Shown: positions 31,432-43,165 of the stretch, one piece after another
How positions within the stretch are numbered: the first letter of the stretch is position 1
Layout of the letters: each line of letters begins with the position of its first letter
Source: Cladorrhinum sp. PSN259
Lineage: Eukaryota > Ascomycota > Sordariomycetes > Sordariales > Podosporaceae
Reading direction: 5' to 3'
DNA: 64,000 nucleotides
Assembly: GCA_033725935.1 (NCBI GenBank)
Contig: MU867111.1
Location: 186,001 to 250,000, forward strand
Made by a program: the position numbers and the translations under genes
Notes under the pieces: model-generated
Seen by the model: the letters and a program-made list of their open reading frames with translations, nothing else
What the model was told of the DNA's origin: nothing
The model's database searches: none

Positions 31432-33701
31432 TCAGTGGGCGGCGCCGTTCTTCTCCTTCTCGTGATTCTTGTGCAATTCTTCCCACGCGCTTTTCTTCAT
31501 CACAACTTCCCCAACTGGACAGCCCTCGTTTTGAATTACCACCCATTCCCCGATACCCACCTCTTCCGGGGCACGCCGAACGCCACGGCCCCCGCCTCCC
31601 ACGATTAGATTGCCTGGTCGATAGTCCTTATGCGTCTTCATCCGGCGCACCACGCTGCCATGTACTCTCGCGTCATGGGGAATGTCCCTAACCTCGCCAC
31701 AGGGGAGAGGCCATCGGATCGGTTTCCAAGAGCCGTCTTCCTGCAAATCCATTCGACGGAAGGGCATATACTCCATAACCTTCCAGGATAACACTTGGGA
31801 CCAGGTGAGTCCTCCCCCGAACTTCAAAGAATCGTGTATGCGTGCTGTGTGCGCTGAGTGCATCATACGATGCCAAGAAGACTGAGCGGCCTCTTCGTCC
31901 TTCTTGTTGGAACTGAAAGGCTCATTGAGCGTTGGCGACTTCAGAGGCTGGGGAGAACTCATGCTGCTTGTCCGGAGCATGAGCTTGGGAGGGCTGAAAC
32001 TGGCGTCTTGTTCCGGTGTAATGCTGTCTTGGCCTGCACCTTCGCACGACTGCTGATGATTTTCCGGCTCCTGGTCGATACAGTGGAGAGCTTCGAGGCA
32101 GCCCATTTCTGTCATCTTGTCAACATCAAACTGGAGGCCAGCTTTGATGGCTTCGTGCACCATCCAAACCAGAGGCACATGGCTGGCAGACTTGGAGTTC
32201 GGAAGCATCTCCCAGCCGCCCCCAATATCTGCGTGACCTCCCGCAAACCACACCTCGTCAATGTCCTGTTCATGCTCGTCTTCCGACTCTGCTACGGAGT
32301 CGTTGTCGGCATTCTCAAGATGCGGATGGGGCTCAATCGACACCTCGGACTTGCCATCATCATGGGTGCTTTGAGCCTTTGAACGATCCGACATTCTTGT
32401 CTGGCGCGATTGGTTGGAATGAGAGCGACGACGATACGGTTCAGGATCTGCTGGTACGGCCAAAGTGCCCCGCCTGCCTCGATCATCAGCAGCGCTGGGT
32501 CTTCCGGGAGCATGACCCGGCGTTGCCTTGCGACGATACTTCTCATGCATATCATGCAACTTCTGTTGGGCCGAGTTCCGCGGTTTGTGCTTTGACTTGT
32601 TGCTTTGGTAGATCAAGTCCTGGGATCCCAAGTTAGCATCGGGTCATCACTTGTCTTGGATGGGAGGTGGTACTTGTCGGAATTTGGCGCGCCTTTCATC
32701 AATGGCGACCGCATGACGAACCACCTTGGCACTCGTTCGAGCAGTATATGGGAACTTGCTACGTTCCATCCACGCCGTCTCGAACCGAGGAACACTGTTA
32801 ACCGTGTCGAAGAGCCCCAGAAACCGAATTCTACGAACTGGTCGCGAAAAGGTCTCACGGAAGCCCTTCATGAAGCTATACATCTCTTTCTTTTTCTTCT
32901 GTCCTTCCGGGGTGTGATCCCCTTGGCGGGCTTGCCAGCTAGAGAAGGCCTTCCACGCAAAAACAACCATCTCCTCGTTTCCATGCGAGAGGAGCCCGAC
33001 ATAATCGAGCATTTCGGCAAGGAACCGAGCAATGTACGCCCCACGAGAAAACCCAAAGATATAAATCTCATCACCGGGATTATAAAAGCGCATCAAGAAG
33101 CGATACCCTCCGACAACATGTTGATCGAAAGATGAGCCCACTGCCGAGTCCTTGGCTTTGAGATACCAACTCTTCATCCGAGCCACAGCTCCTGTGTGGG
33201 TCAAACTGTTGGAGACGACATACGTACCGATGCCGGCTAGCATTCTGTCAGTTTTGTACGTCAATCATAACGGTGACACGCTACGTACGCTGGTAATAGT
33301 GGTCTGGCCACACAGTTAGCGACATCTGCCACATCAACAAGAGCACAAAGGAACCTACATTGGTTGGTAGCAGTGCGATCAAGCATGCGGTAAATTTTCT
33401 GTCGCCAAACGTCAGCCCCAAGTTTCTATTTGGGATCGCCGAGTGTGTTTTTTCTCACGAGGATATTGCTATCGCTATCGTCGCCATGGAACTTGTTTCC
33501 TGTTCCGTCAAAGCACAGCACAATCTTGCTTGGCTTTCGATGGCCAGCATTGGCGTCTCTTTCAGCACCCATTGTTGATACAGGACGAGATGGAAGGTGA
33601 GTAGAGAAGAATTCTTGATGAGGATCAGATTCAGAATCCGAGTCTGCGCTGGGAACGCGGGGATCCCCCCTTCCGCCAGGCATGAGATGAGACTTGTACA
33701 T
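31432..33701 (-). CDS. DUF2235 alpha/beta hydrolase-like protein with a microexon
   Basis: Five exons: 33701-33459, 33398-33359, 33303-33289, 33236-32674, 32619-31432. The third is only 15 nt and restores the family sequence YHYYQPGIGTYVV across the joins. The product is 682 residues. DUF2235 features: CFDGTGN near residue 63, FGFSRGAY (GxSxG nucleophile elbow), FLGLFDTVNSVPR and VWFAGGHADIGGG with the putative catalytic His. A long Ser/Arg/Glu-rich insertion lies between the last two motifs. The family includes bacterial type VI phospholipase effectors; fungal members are common and mostly unstudied. No signal peptide. An alternative start is the ATG for MGAERDAN. Confidence 0.88.
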
Positions 33702-35303
33702 TTCGCCAGAAATACTTTACAACATTCCAGTGCTGCAGCGCGGGTGGGTGGCACAGAGTGTTACACGAATCGGCGCTTCGGTAAACTATCGCAGTTTGCT
33801 CGGATCACGATCAACCCCGCGTGCATTTATCAGTTTTACTTGGAACCCAATGCCGTTTCTCCTTTTCCTCCTTCTCCAACTTTCTTCTGCACACTTCTGT
33901 CATTGTACCGAACTGCTAGCCTCATACGTCCTGGTATTGGAAAGTCTTTTTGCCAATACCAAGCTTGCAGCCCGCCGATCTCTCACGACTGAGACTTTTG
34001 CGTCACCGAGTCTTGGGGAGAGTCTATGTGAATCTTGTCGGCCCTATTAGAACCGCAGGCGCGTGTGGGAGTCCCACATGAGAAGGATTGCGTTCATGTC
34101 GGCGGTCGGAGAGATATCGATTGGATGGAGTCGAGGTCCGCATACCCAAGATGCATGCTATGATCTCGCCAGCCTATCACGGCTCGTGCGTATTATCGAA
34201 CCGAACGCCACTTTGGTGTTCAGCTGCTTTGCGGTCTGCAAGGGAGCCAAACAAGGAATTAGTGGACCTCTGAACGGCGGCAACTGCGGGCATTCGGCAT
34301 GGGTAGGTCAATCTGATTGGCGTGTGAGTGCCCCTTGAAAGGGCCAAGATTGACTCTAAATAATTCCCGCCCGGCCCGCGTCCTGATTTTCTTTCGGATG
34401 GCACACTGTGCCCGAGAGACGCGAGGATGCGCGAGTCGATTGCCTGTCGATCACAAGGGTCTTTGGATGCTACGCTAGGCGGCTGGTGTCGGTAGCGTCC
34501 TGATCTACACAATGGTTTAGGCCGCTGGATCCATAACCCACTGTCCATCCCGCCGGGACCCGGTGATCTGTTTGTTCGGATTGGCTTCACTTGCAGAGAC
34601 CTGCATGCCGAGACGAGATGAGCCATTCAGCCATTGACCGCCGTGACCGCTCTCTGGTGAGTCTTGTCGGTCTGCATTACAAATGAGCTTTCCAATTGTG
34701 CGGTTTGTCCGGCAATCCTGCACTGCAATTCGCTGGCAACCCCGACTCCAGCAAATGTGCATCATCTTGGCAGCGTGCTTTAGTGGATCGAGATTATGAA
34801 TCTGAACTACACGGCGTGCGACGACATGTCCGTGCTTCCACTGAGTTCCCCAGCTCTGTGCCAGGCCAACCACTCACTTTGGTATTAGCTTGGCCAGCGG
34901 ATGTCTGCAGGATGGCGGGAGAGGCTGGTCTGATTTGCCAGGAGGTGAGACATCCCCACCTGGTGCGGGCTGTGGCTTTCCATGGCGACAGCCAGCCATT
35001 CGATCACTATAGACGGCGCGATATGTGACATGGGGGGGGGGGGGGGGGGGGGGGTTGATCGTGAGAGCACGACAGGCAAGGGTGATATCACACAGACCAG
35101 GAAAGACGTCCGATATGAACCCCGGGCATCTCCTCGGCTGCTGCCAGTGCTTTCTGAATTCGCATACCTGCAGCATTCCATTGCATTCTTCATATCATAT
35201 TCCCTCTCAGATTTTGTCTGCAGCTGCGTAGAACAACACCAGGTGCCTATTGGCCTGATCCGATCTCCTTCTCTTTTCTTCCACATTCTGCTGCAAACAC
35301 ATC
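33702..35303. other. Intergenic, with a 23-G homopolymer
   Basis: No gene is supported. The minus frame 34177-34626 (149 codons) has no domain. The region is the shared upstream area of the DUF2235 gene (minus) and the Ppo gene (plus). A run of 23 G stands at 35032-35054. Confidence 0.4.
35032..35054 (+). repeat. Homopolymer of 23 G
   Basis: An uninterrupted G tract about 250 bp before the Ppo start codon. Such a tract can form G-quadruplex structures and is prone to length change; it could also be affected by sequencing error. Confidence 0.9.
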
Positions 35304-38300
35304 ATGGCTTCCTACGAGAGTGGTCAGAAGGCCACCAACGGCACCAATGGACAAAGTGTAAACGTTGAGAATGTCAATGGCTCGAGTACGAACTCATCGT
35401 CCGCCGGCCGCTCAAGCAGCAAGGGCAAGCGCTGGGAAAGGGTTGCAAGCGACTCCAATCCAAGACCATCCCCTCTCGACTTGAAGCCAACAGGGCCAAA
35501 CAGACAAGGAGTCGCCAACGCCTTTGAACGATATGGCCAAATCATCTCTTCATCCGTGGCGCCATTACCCAACCAGCAGGGCGGTGCTACCTTCACCACA
35601 ACGGCGAGATGGGGCAAGTTCAGGAACGACATCACAGCGCTTCGTCTTGGTGGTACGTGCAATTGAGTTGCTTATTCTTTCTGATAATGTTGCTTACTCT
35701 AACCGTGTGCAGATTACAAGACGCTCAAGAACATGCTCAAGGCTAAGCTCAAGGGTGAGAAGTTGTCTAATGACAAGACCATGATCATGGAGAAGGTCAT
35801 CCAGCTTGTGTCGAATTTGCCGAGCAACTCCAAGACACGTGTAGAGCTCACCAACACCTTCCTGAGTGAGTTGTGGTATTCGCTCGAGCACCCACCTTCG
35901 CTCTATGTCGGGGAGAAGTTCCAGTACAGACAGGCCGATGGCTCGTACAACGTGAGAAGCATCCCCAAAATTGGTCAAGGACTTATCTCTGACATGCCTT
36001 TTAGAACATCATGTTTCCTCAGCTCGGCGCAGCAGGAACCTCGTACGCACGCAGTGTTAATGCCACTGTCGTCCGACCTGGTGCCCTGCCGGACCCGTCG
36101 CTGATTTACGACTCGGTGATGAAGCGTACCGAGTACAAGAAGCATCCCAACAATGTGTCCAGTATTCTGTGGTACTGGGCAAGCATCATCATCCACGATT
36201 TGTTCTGGACAGACTACAGGGACCAGACCAAGTCCAAGACGTCGTCCTACCTGGACCTGTCGCCCCTGTATGGAAGCAACCAAGCCATGCAGGACACGAT
36301 CCGTACTTTGAAGGACGGCAAGCTCAAGCCTGATTGCTTCGCAGACAAGCGTCTCCTGGGTATGCCTCCTGGTGTTGGGGTGTTCCTCATCATGTTCAAT
36401 CGTGTCCACAACCACGTCGCTGAGAACTTGGCACGTATCAATGAGGATGCCAAGTTCACTCCGCCTTCTCCTTCTCTTGAAGGGGAGAGGGCAGAGGCCG
36501 CCTGGAAGAAGTACGACAATGACCTCTTCCAGACTGCCCGTCTGATCACGTCCGGTCTGTACATCAACATCACTTTGCTGGACTATGTGCGCAACATTGT
36601 CAATGTCAGTGTCCCTCCCTCCCTCTTAAAAATTTGCCAACGAGCCACGCTAACCCATCACAGCTCAATCGTGTTGACACCACCTGGACCCTTGATCCCC
36701 GCCAAGATACCGGTATTGATGTCGGCACCAAGGAGGGCGCCGAGCGTGGTACTGGTAACGTTGTCTCGGCCGAGTTCAACCTCTGCTACCGCTGGCACTC
36801 GTGCATCTCGGAGAAGGACGACAAGTGGATCCAGGAGATGTACTATGACCTGTTCAAGAAGCCCGGCGAGGATCTTACAGTCCATGATCTCATCATGGGT
36901 TTCAGCAAGTTTGAGTCCAGACTGCCAGAGGATCCCGTTGAAAGGCCTTTCAATAAGTTCCAGCGAGGAGCCGATGGCAAGTTCAACGATGATGACCTCG
37001 TCAACTGCATCTCAGATGCTATTGAGGACCCTGCCGGGTCGTTCGGTGCTCGCAATGTGCCCAAGTCGATGCGCGCCATCGAGATCCTGGGTATCATTCA
37101 GGGCCGGAGGTGGAACTGTGCAGGGCTGAATGAGTTCAGACGTCACTTTGGTCTCAAGCCTTACGAGTCATTTGAGGACATCAACTCCGATCCTGGCATT
37201 GCTGAATCTCTCCGCAATCTCTACGACCATCCCGACTTTGTCGAGCTGTATCCTGGCCTCGTGGCCGAGGAGCACAAGGAGCCCATGGTCCCTGGTGTGG
37301 GTATTGCCCCCAATTACACCATCTCCCGCGTCGTCTTGTCAGATGCAGTCTGCCTGGTCAGAGGTGATCGTCACTACACCACCGACTATACCTCTCGCAA
37401 CCTTACCAACTGGGGGTTCAATGAGGTGCAGTACGACCTGAACATCAACCACGGTTGCGTCTTCTACAAGCTGTTCTTGAGAGCATTCCCCAACCACTTC
37501 AAGCACAACTCTGTCTACGCTCACTACCCCATGGTCATCCCCTCTGAGAACGACAAGATCCTCAAGGACCTTAAGCGTGCTCACCTCTTTGACTTCTCTC
37601 GTCCTGGCCGCATTGCTCCCGCTACCCAAGTGAACTCGTACAACGCCGCCCAGTCTTTCTTTGCTGCCGAGCAGAAGTTCAAGGCTAGCTGGCACGCAGG
37701 CGTCGAGGCTCTCCGCGTCAAGGGCAAGTCCGGCCCATCTGGCAGTGCCGCATCCCACGATGCCCACCGCGCCGATGCCGCCCAGACTCTCGTGACAGAT
37801 GACCTCTACGCCCATATCAAGGTCTTCTACCGGGATGTAACTGAGCGTCTCCTCAACGACAACAGCTTTGCCCTTGTCCCTGGCAGCAAGTTTATTGACC
37901 TCGTTCGCGACGTTGCTAATCTTGCTCCCACCTACTTTGTTGCCAGTCTCTTCGACATCTCGCTGCAGAGCAACACCAACAAGAAGGGCATCTACACTCC
38001 CCACGAGCTCTACGCTGTTCTCGCCATCATTGCAACCACCCTCTTCCACGAGCAAGAGACCGTCAAGCAGTACCCCATCCTTGAGGCGGCCAAGACTGTT
38101 TCTGCTCAGCTTAGTGCCTTGGTTGAGAAGACGGTCAAGTCCCCCAAGGTCAAGAAGAATGACCAGATCAGCGCCTTCGGTGCTGGCTTCATCAAGGAGT
38201 TGAGCAAGCGCAAGGTGACCCAGCACGATATTGTCTGGAGCCATGTCATCCCTATTGCTGCGGCACTTGCCTCAAGCCAGGGAGAATTCGTGAGTTTTCT

Positions 38301-38963
38301 GTTCTCTCCTTTCCTATGTACATCTAGCAGTCCTACTAACACCACCTCTGCGTGCAGCTGGCCCAAGCAGTCGACTTTTATCTGTCCCCCAAGAATCTGG
38401 CCCATCTCCCAGAGATCCAGGCTCTGGCCAGTCAGGCTCCCTCGGCATCGAACGATGCCCTGCTCTACGGTTACATCTTGGAGGCTATCCGTCTCTCGCC
38501 CTCGCCATCGAGGATCCACTATGAGGCCACCACCCCGACCAATGTCTTCGTCGACGACAATTCTTCTGTGCCTGTTCAGGTTGGTGACAGAGTTTCTGTC
38601 GCTGCTGTATGTTTCCCTCCTTCTCCTCTTCTCCTGGCCGTCAAAATACTAAACAGTTTTCATCTGCAGACCGAAGCCCACAAGGATGCTACCCACTTTT
38701 CTGAGCCAGATACCGTCAATCCCCGGCGCCCCGTGGACAAGTACATTCACTTCCTGGCTGGCCCTCATGCCTGCTTCGGCAAGGAAGTCACACAGGCCGC
38801 TCTTACCGAGATGTTCAGAGCCGTGTTCAAGCACAAGGGGCTCAAGAAGGCTCCGGGCCCTCAGGGAGAGTTGAAGAAGGTTGATGGTGGGTACATGAGG
38901 GAGGATTGGGGATCCATTGTTGCTTACCCCGTTACCATGAAGGTCATGTGGGACGAGGTTTAA
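35304..38963 (+). CDS. ppo: Psi-producing oxygenase (fatty acid heme dioxygenase / cytochrome P450 fusion)
   Basis: Six exons: 35304-35652, 35713-35951, 36005-36604, 36664-38289, 38358-38606, 38670-38963, giving 1118 residues. The N-terminal heme dioxygenase (about 100-640) has the distal His in SIIIHDLFWTDYRD (H260) and the catalytic Tyr and proximal His in YRWH (Y438, H441). The C-terminal P450-like domain (about 700-1118) keeps the heme-thiolate Cys in GPHACFG (C1056). The family makes 8- or 10-hydroperoxides of linoleic acid and converts them to diols or other oxylipins (psi factors) that balance sexual and asexual sporulation. The I-helix motif reads SSQGE, where diol synthases have ANxxQ, so the P450 activity may differ from PpoA. 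PpoC lacks the Cys, so PpoC is unlikely. Confidence 0.93.
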
Positions 38964-39552
38964 GTCGAGTGTGTTTTTGGGACATTTCTACCAGACTTTT
39001 AAAAAAGGAGTATAATTTTCGGGGGATAGGGATTAAGGGGGTTTGTTTTCGGGTTTAGTTCGATACCATTTCTGGGTTTTTTTTTTCAGTTGATACTCTC
39101 TGGGTTTTGTCTTCTTGCCTATTTCTTTTTCACATAATCATAGTCGAGTACTTTAATGAATGACGAAATCTATCGGTTCTTCACATTTGTCTGTGTTCAC
39201 ATAGACATGATGTTGCCATGTTGTCACGTGGGAATCATGTGGACGGAGGGGTTCATGTTGTGTAACCTTGGATCATGCCATCTTGGAGATGATATCAGTC
39301 AGGTCAAAAGTATCAGACCATCCGCACATAGATCTAATGCTGTGTTTCCCATAAGTGAGGGGTATATGTCATGACTTACTGTCGGACAATCGTAACACTC
39401 CCCCAAGAGAGTTTACCATTTATCCGAGCAACGATAATCAGAGTATCTATTGAGAAAACATCAACATCAAGGCCAAAAAAAAAAAAAAAAAAAAAAAAAG
39501 GGAAATAGGCAGTGAAAAAAAGAAGAAGAGAGAGAAAAAAAAGGAGAGAAAT
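38964..39552. other. 3' flank of ppo and tRNA downstream flank
   Basis: No gene. A run of about 25 A (39475-39499) and further A-rich sequence sit downstream of the minus-strand tRNA-Met and can act as its T-rich terminator on that strand. Confidence 0.5.
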
Positions 39553-39624
39553 TAGCTGCAACTGGTTTCGATCCAGTGTCCTCCGGGTTATGAGCCCGGC
39601 GCGCTTCCGCTGCGCCATGCAGCT
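39553..39624 (-). tRNA. Initiator tRNA-Met (CAT)
   Basis: Seventy-two nucleotides with no intron. The acceptor stem AGCTGCA/TGCAGCT starts with the A1-T72 pair typical of eukaryotic initiators. The anticodon stem has G-C pairs next to the loop CTCATAA. The T loop begins with A (GGATCGAAACC), the other initiator hallmark. The anticodon is CAT. Confidence 0.92.
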
Positions 39625-40131
39625 GTCTTTTGGTGTTCGATGGGAAATACCATCTGGGGATTGTGTATAAGGTTTAGTTTATTGTTGGAAAAAAATAAAG
39701 GATTTGAAAGGGGATGAAAAGGATGTCCTCAATTTGCAACTAAAAAGAGAGGACGGAAAAGGGATGGTGGAGTTTGTCATGGTTGTGACTTGTGAGTCGC
39801 TGTAAAACTACTTCCGATTGCGGCCGGTTAATGTCTTTTTATGGGTCCAGATTTGGTGGTTGATTTTGAGTGAAGCACTGGTTGAGTGGGTGAGGCGGAC
39901 CGGTGCCGGTCCGGCGGCACTTCCCGCTGATGCTTGTGCGGGGGGACAACTGGGGGACTTTGTCTGCTGGCTTGCGGCACTGTGGTAGAACCCCTAATTG
40001 GGCTTTTTTTTTTTTTTTTCCCTGGTAGAAAAACACCTGTGGAAAGTAATTTTGTGAAAAGCTAAAGCAGGGCCCAACATGAGAAGGAAGGTCAATAAAT
40101 CCTAACATGATTTAGAAAGAAAAAAAAAGTG
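39625..40131. other. Spacer between two tRNA genes
   Basis: No gene seen. An A-rich tract at 40119-40128, just past the 3' end of the next tRNA, gives a T-run terminator on the minus strand. Confidence 0.5.
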
Positions 40132-40203
40132 AGGTCCTACCCGGACTCGAACCGGGGTTGCCGGAATCAGAATCCGAAGTGATAACCGCTACACTATAGA
40201 ACC
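40132..40203 (-). tRNA. tRNA-Gln (CTG)
   Basis: Seventy-two nucleotides. The acceptor stem is GGTTCTA/TAGGACC, the D arm contains GTGTAGCGGTTATCAC, the anticodon loop is TTCTGAT with anticodon CTG, and the T arm is CCCGGTTCGAGTCCGGG. It closely matches the fungal glutamine tRNA. No intron. Confidence 0.93.
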
Positions 40204-43165
40204 ATTTGAAACAAAGCTCTACTGAAATATTTGCTGCAAATTTGATACCTATGTAGGGAGCGTGATGAGAAAATGCAAGGAGTGCATGTATATACTGGCG
40301 TGCAATATTGATGTCGTTCAAAGTCAAGCATGGCTTCTTGTACGAGCAGAAACTGAAGGGTTTCAAGAAATGATTGAAAAAGTATTTGGGGTTAAAATTT
40401 AATGCAACATTTTACATTTAAAACAGTATAAGGGTTGCATCGTGGTCTGCATTTGTTGTGGGTGCGCTGTGCATCTCCCGTCGTTGATGGAGTTGCGTAC
40501 ATTCACTGCATTGTGCGCTGCGAGAAGGGGCGATTTAATTTGGGTGGGTCAACTATCAGCATCACTAATTCTAAGGACAAGAAGGTTGATGAATTTTTCT
40601 AAAAATGAAAAATAATAAAAATCAAGCTGGATTGAGTCTTTAAATGGTTATGCTTAGCAGATTCTTTGCCTTGGAAAACTGAAAAGGAGAGAGGATGAAT
40701 AAAATCGAACCTTGGATCTGAGGGTGGTTAATTTCTGCTGGGCATGTCGATAGCAGAATTAAAAACTTTATAGACGGTAGTGGGCATATCGGTAGTACGA
40801 AAGAATAATAAAAACTTTATAGACGAAAGCTGAAATATGATTCTGTGAAAGAAGGTCTTTAAATATATTTATTGTTGAGCCTTTGCACTTTTTAATGGTA
40901 CGATCTATTCTCAGGTGCTTTCTTCACATCATCATCAGAGAAGCAGCAACAACAAAGCACGGGGTGCTGTTGACTTCTTCCATTTCTCACTGTAGACCCG
41001 GAATTTGATGATGACAACTATCAATACGCTACCAGCTACCATGCCGTCTCGTTAGCTTCGTTGTCTTCCTTGGTTTATGAACCCATTACCCCAAGAACCA
41101 CTTCGGCCACCATCCTGCTGATCCGCCACCGGGAGTCTGTTACTTTCCCAGGAATTATCTTTCTTATTATTCTCCTCTTCTTGTTCGGGTTTTATTTTTT
41201 TCTTCCGGTTATGCCCGATAACGCTCTCACGTATACCACAATTCTCCTCTTCTTCTCCGGACTTGATGATCATGCTGCCCGCAGTTGAGTCTCTTTGAGT
41301 GACCAAAGACCTGTTGTTGATGGGTTACCATTCGAGTCCAAGCTTGCAAGTATTGATATGAACGTTGGAGACTTCTTGTTTCGCGTAACCTCGTCGAATC
41401 CTGCTGCGGAAAAGTAATCATGACTTTCCGGAGCTGCAAATTCCAAAGCTGCACTTTCCTTGATCTGTGGGTGGCCGGCTTTATTATTCTGGCTTTTCTT
41501 TGGGTGCAACCTTTCTGTAAATGTGGAGCATCCTCCCCATGTGTCAACGGGAGACCCCGGGATATGCCCGTCCCAGCCACACGATTCTGTCTCATCTTCT
41601 GGGGGTGGCGCAGATATCCACTGGTACTTCTGGAGCTCGGTGCGGGATGTTGATCAACAGCGCCATGGCAGCTGCGTTGTCATTAAAGAACCGTAGTGTT
41701 CCTGACTAGGAGTCGGGGAAAGCTTCAACATAATCAAGGAGTTCAGTGAAAATTGGGGAGGTAAGGCGGAGGTGTCGCGATTTGCAGTGAGCCTCACCGT
41801 AAAGGAGAGAGTGCGTGAGCGAAGTTTGACTTGGATTGTTCATGATATTGTGGGTACAAATGATGGCGATGACTGGCGTGGAATGATGAGGTAGATGATC
41901 TGGTTGGAGACCAAGCCTCTGAGGAGCCGTGGGTAGCTCCGGAAGAACATGATGGTGGTTGAGTGGTGGGATCGAGGTCTTGCTGCGCGTAGAAGCCAGC
42001 GTAATGTCGTTGTGCCGACACGCCGTGTTTATAATAGCTGAGGCACCATCATGCAAGTAATGGCTGTGAGTAAATGCAACATGATACAGTTGATGATTGT
42101 GTTGCTCTGCTCATGTTATCCTCACAATTTGTTTGTCAAATATAAAGCAAGATGGTCTCCATCAAGCATGATACTACTGTTGGACCATTTTTAGAAATAC
42201 CTTCTTTTCAGTGAGTTTTGTACGCTTCGAAGTTCGCTGTCTGGTGACTGGGACGCAACGAGCTGCTCAAGGAACTGTGATGTTGTCGACACACGACGCC
42301 ATTAAGCTTCGAGAGAAGGTTGAGACGAATCAATCATCTCAAGGTGTACGAAAAAAACAAAGAATGAAGGAAGGAAGGAAGAAAACGAAATCTCATTCTT
42401 TTCTTGAAAGATCGTTTGAAGAATCGCATGCAGCGAAGAGGAAGGAAGTTGAGATGATGTTGTTGACTGGGAACTTTGCAACTGGAGTCAGCTGTCCAAC
42501 GGTATTGACTCCAGACGGGAGCGGGTGGAGACGGTTTGTTCATGATTATGATGAAATGACGGTAAGAGTCAACCCCAATTTTGGCCGGTTATTCCCGCAG
42601 TCGTATTTCTCAGCACATCTGGAAGGAGCTGCCCATCATGATCTGATGATTTTATCGCCTTGCAGGGCAATTCTGGGCCCGTGCAATCGGCAGTGGATAT
42701 CGACATGCTGCCATTGGAATAAGCCCGAACAACGTTGCGGCCGAAGGACGGCGTCGGAAGCATCTAGACGCAACAAACTCTGGCCATTTTCTGTCCATCT
42801 TTTCGTATTAGAGATTGTTCACGCCACAGGCCTGGTTGAGCCCCAAAACTTCCTGCTGAAAGTCGATGTGGGGCCCACAGATAAGCTTCGTGGGTGGTCT
42901 GGCCAGGCGCTGCAGGCTGCTGCAGCTCCCGATCCTAGCGACAACAACAGCACATCAGATCAGCGCACTTCCCCGACGGCGAGTCAATGCAACACCACCT
43001 TGAAGAAGGAAAGACATAAAACGACGACATGGCATCCGGGAAACTCCTCTTGCCCATCATGGACATGGTTTTGCATTTGCAATCATCTTTCCTCTCTTTT
43101 GCACTCGCAAACACTCCAATCATCATCGACACATTTTGATCACTATAACCACAGCCAAACCAAAC
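40204..43165. other. Long region without a confident gene
   Basis: The stretch 40204-41050 shows nothing. Between 41052 and 42056 several minus frames (41052-41306, 41270-41509, 41794-42021) have protein-like composition and could be exons of one small unrecognised gene, but I could not join them with convincing splice sites. The stretch 41186-41230 is shared with 53932-53975. From 42211 to 43254 a 347-codon + frame runs through the promoter and into the pyruvate decarboxylase gene in another frame; I regard it as chance. Confidence 0.4.
41186..41230 (+). repeat. Short dispersed repeat, copy 1
   Basis: TTCGGGTTTTATTTTTTTC followed by TTCCGGTTATGCCCGATAACGCT matches 53932-53975 almost base for base. 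The flanks do not match. Confidence 0.6.

Noticed and set aside
34177..34626. 149-codon minus frame in the DUF2235-Ppo spacer
   Set aside because: Ser/Arg/Pro-rich with no domain; nearby frames are equally long on the other strand.
37339..38244. 301-codon minus frame opposite the Ppo gene
   Set aside because: It lies opposite a confident oxygenase exon and shows repetitive Val/Gly/Leu composition.
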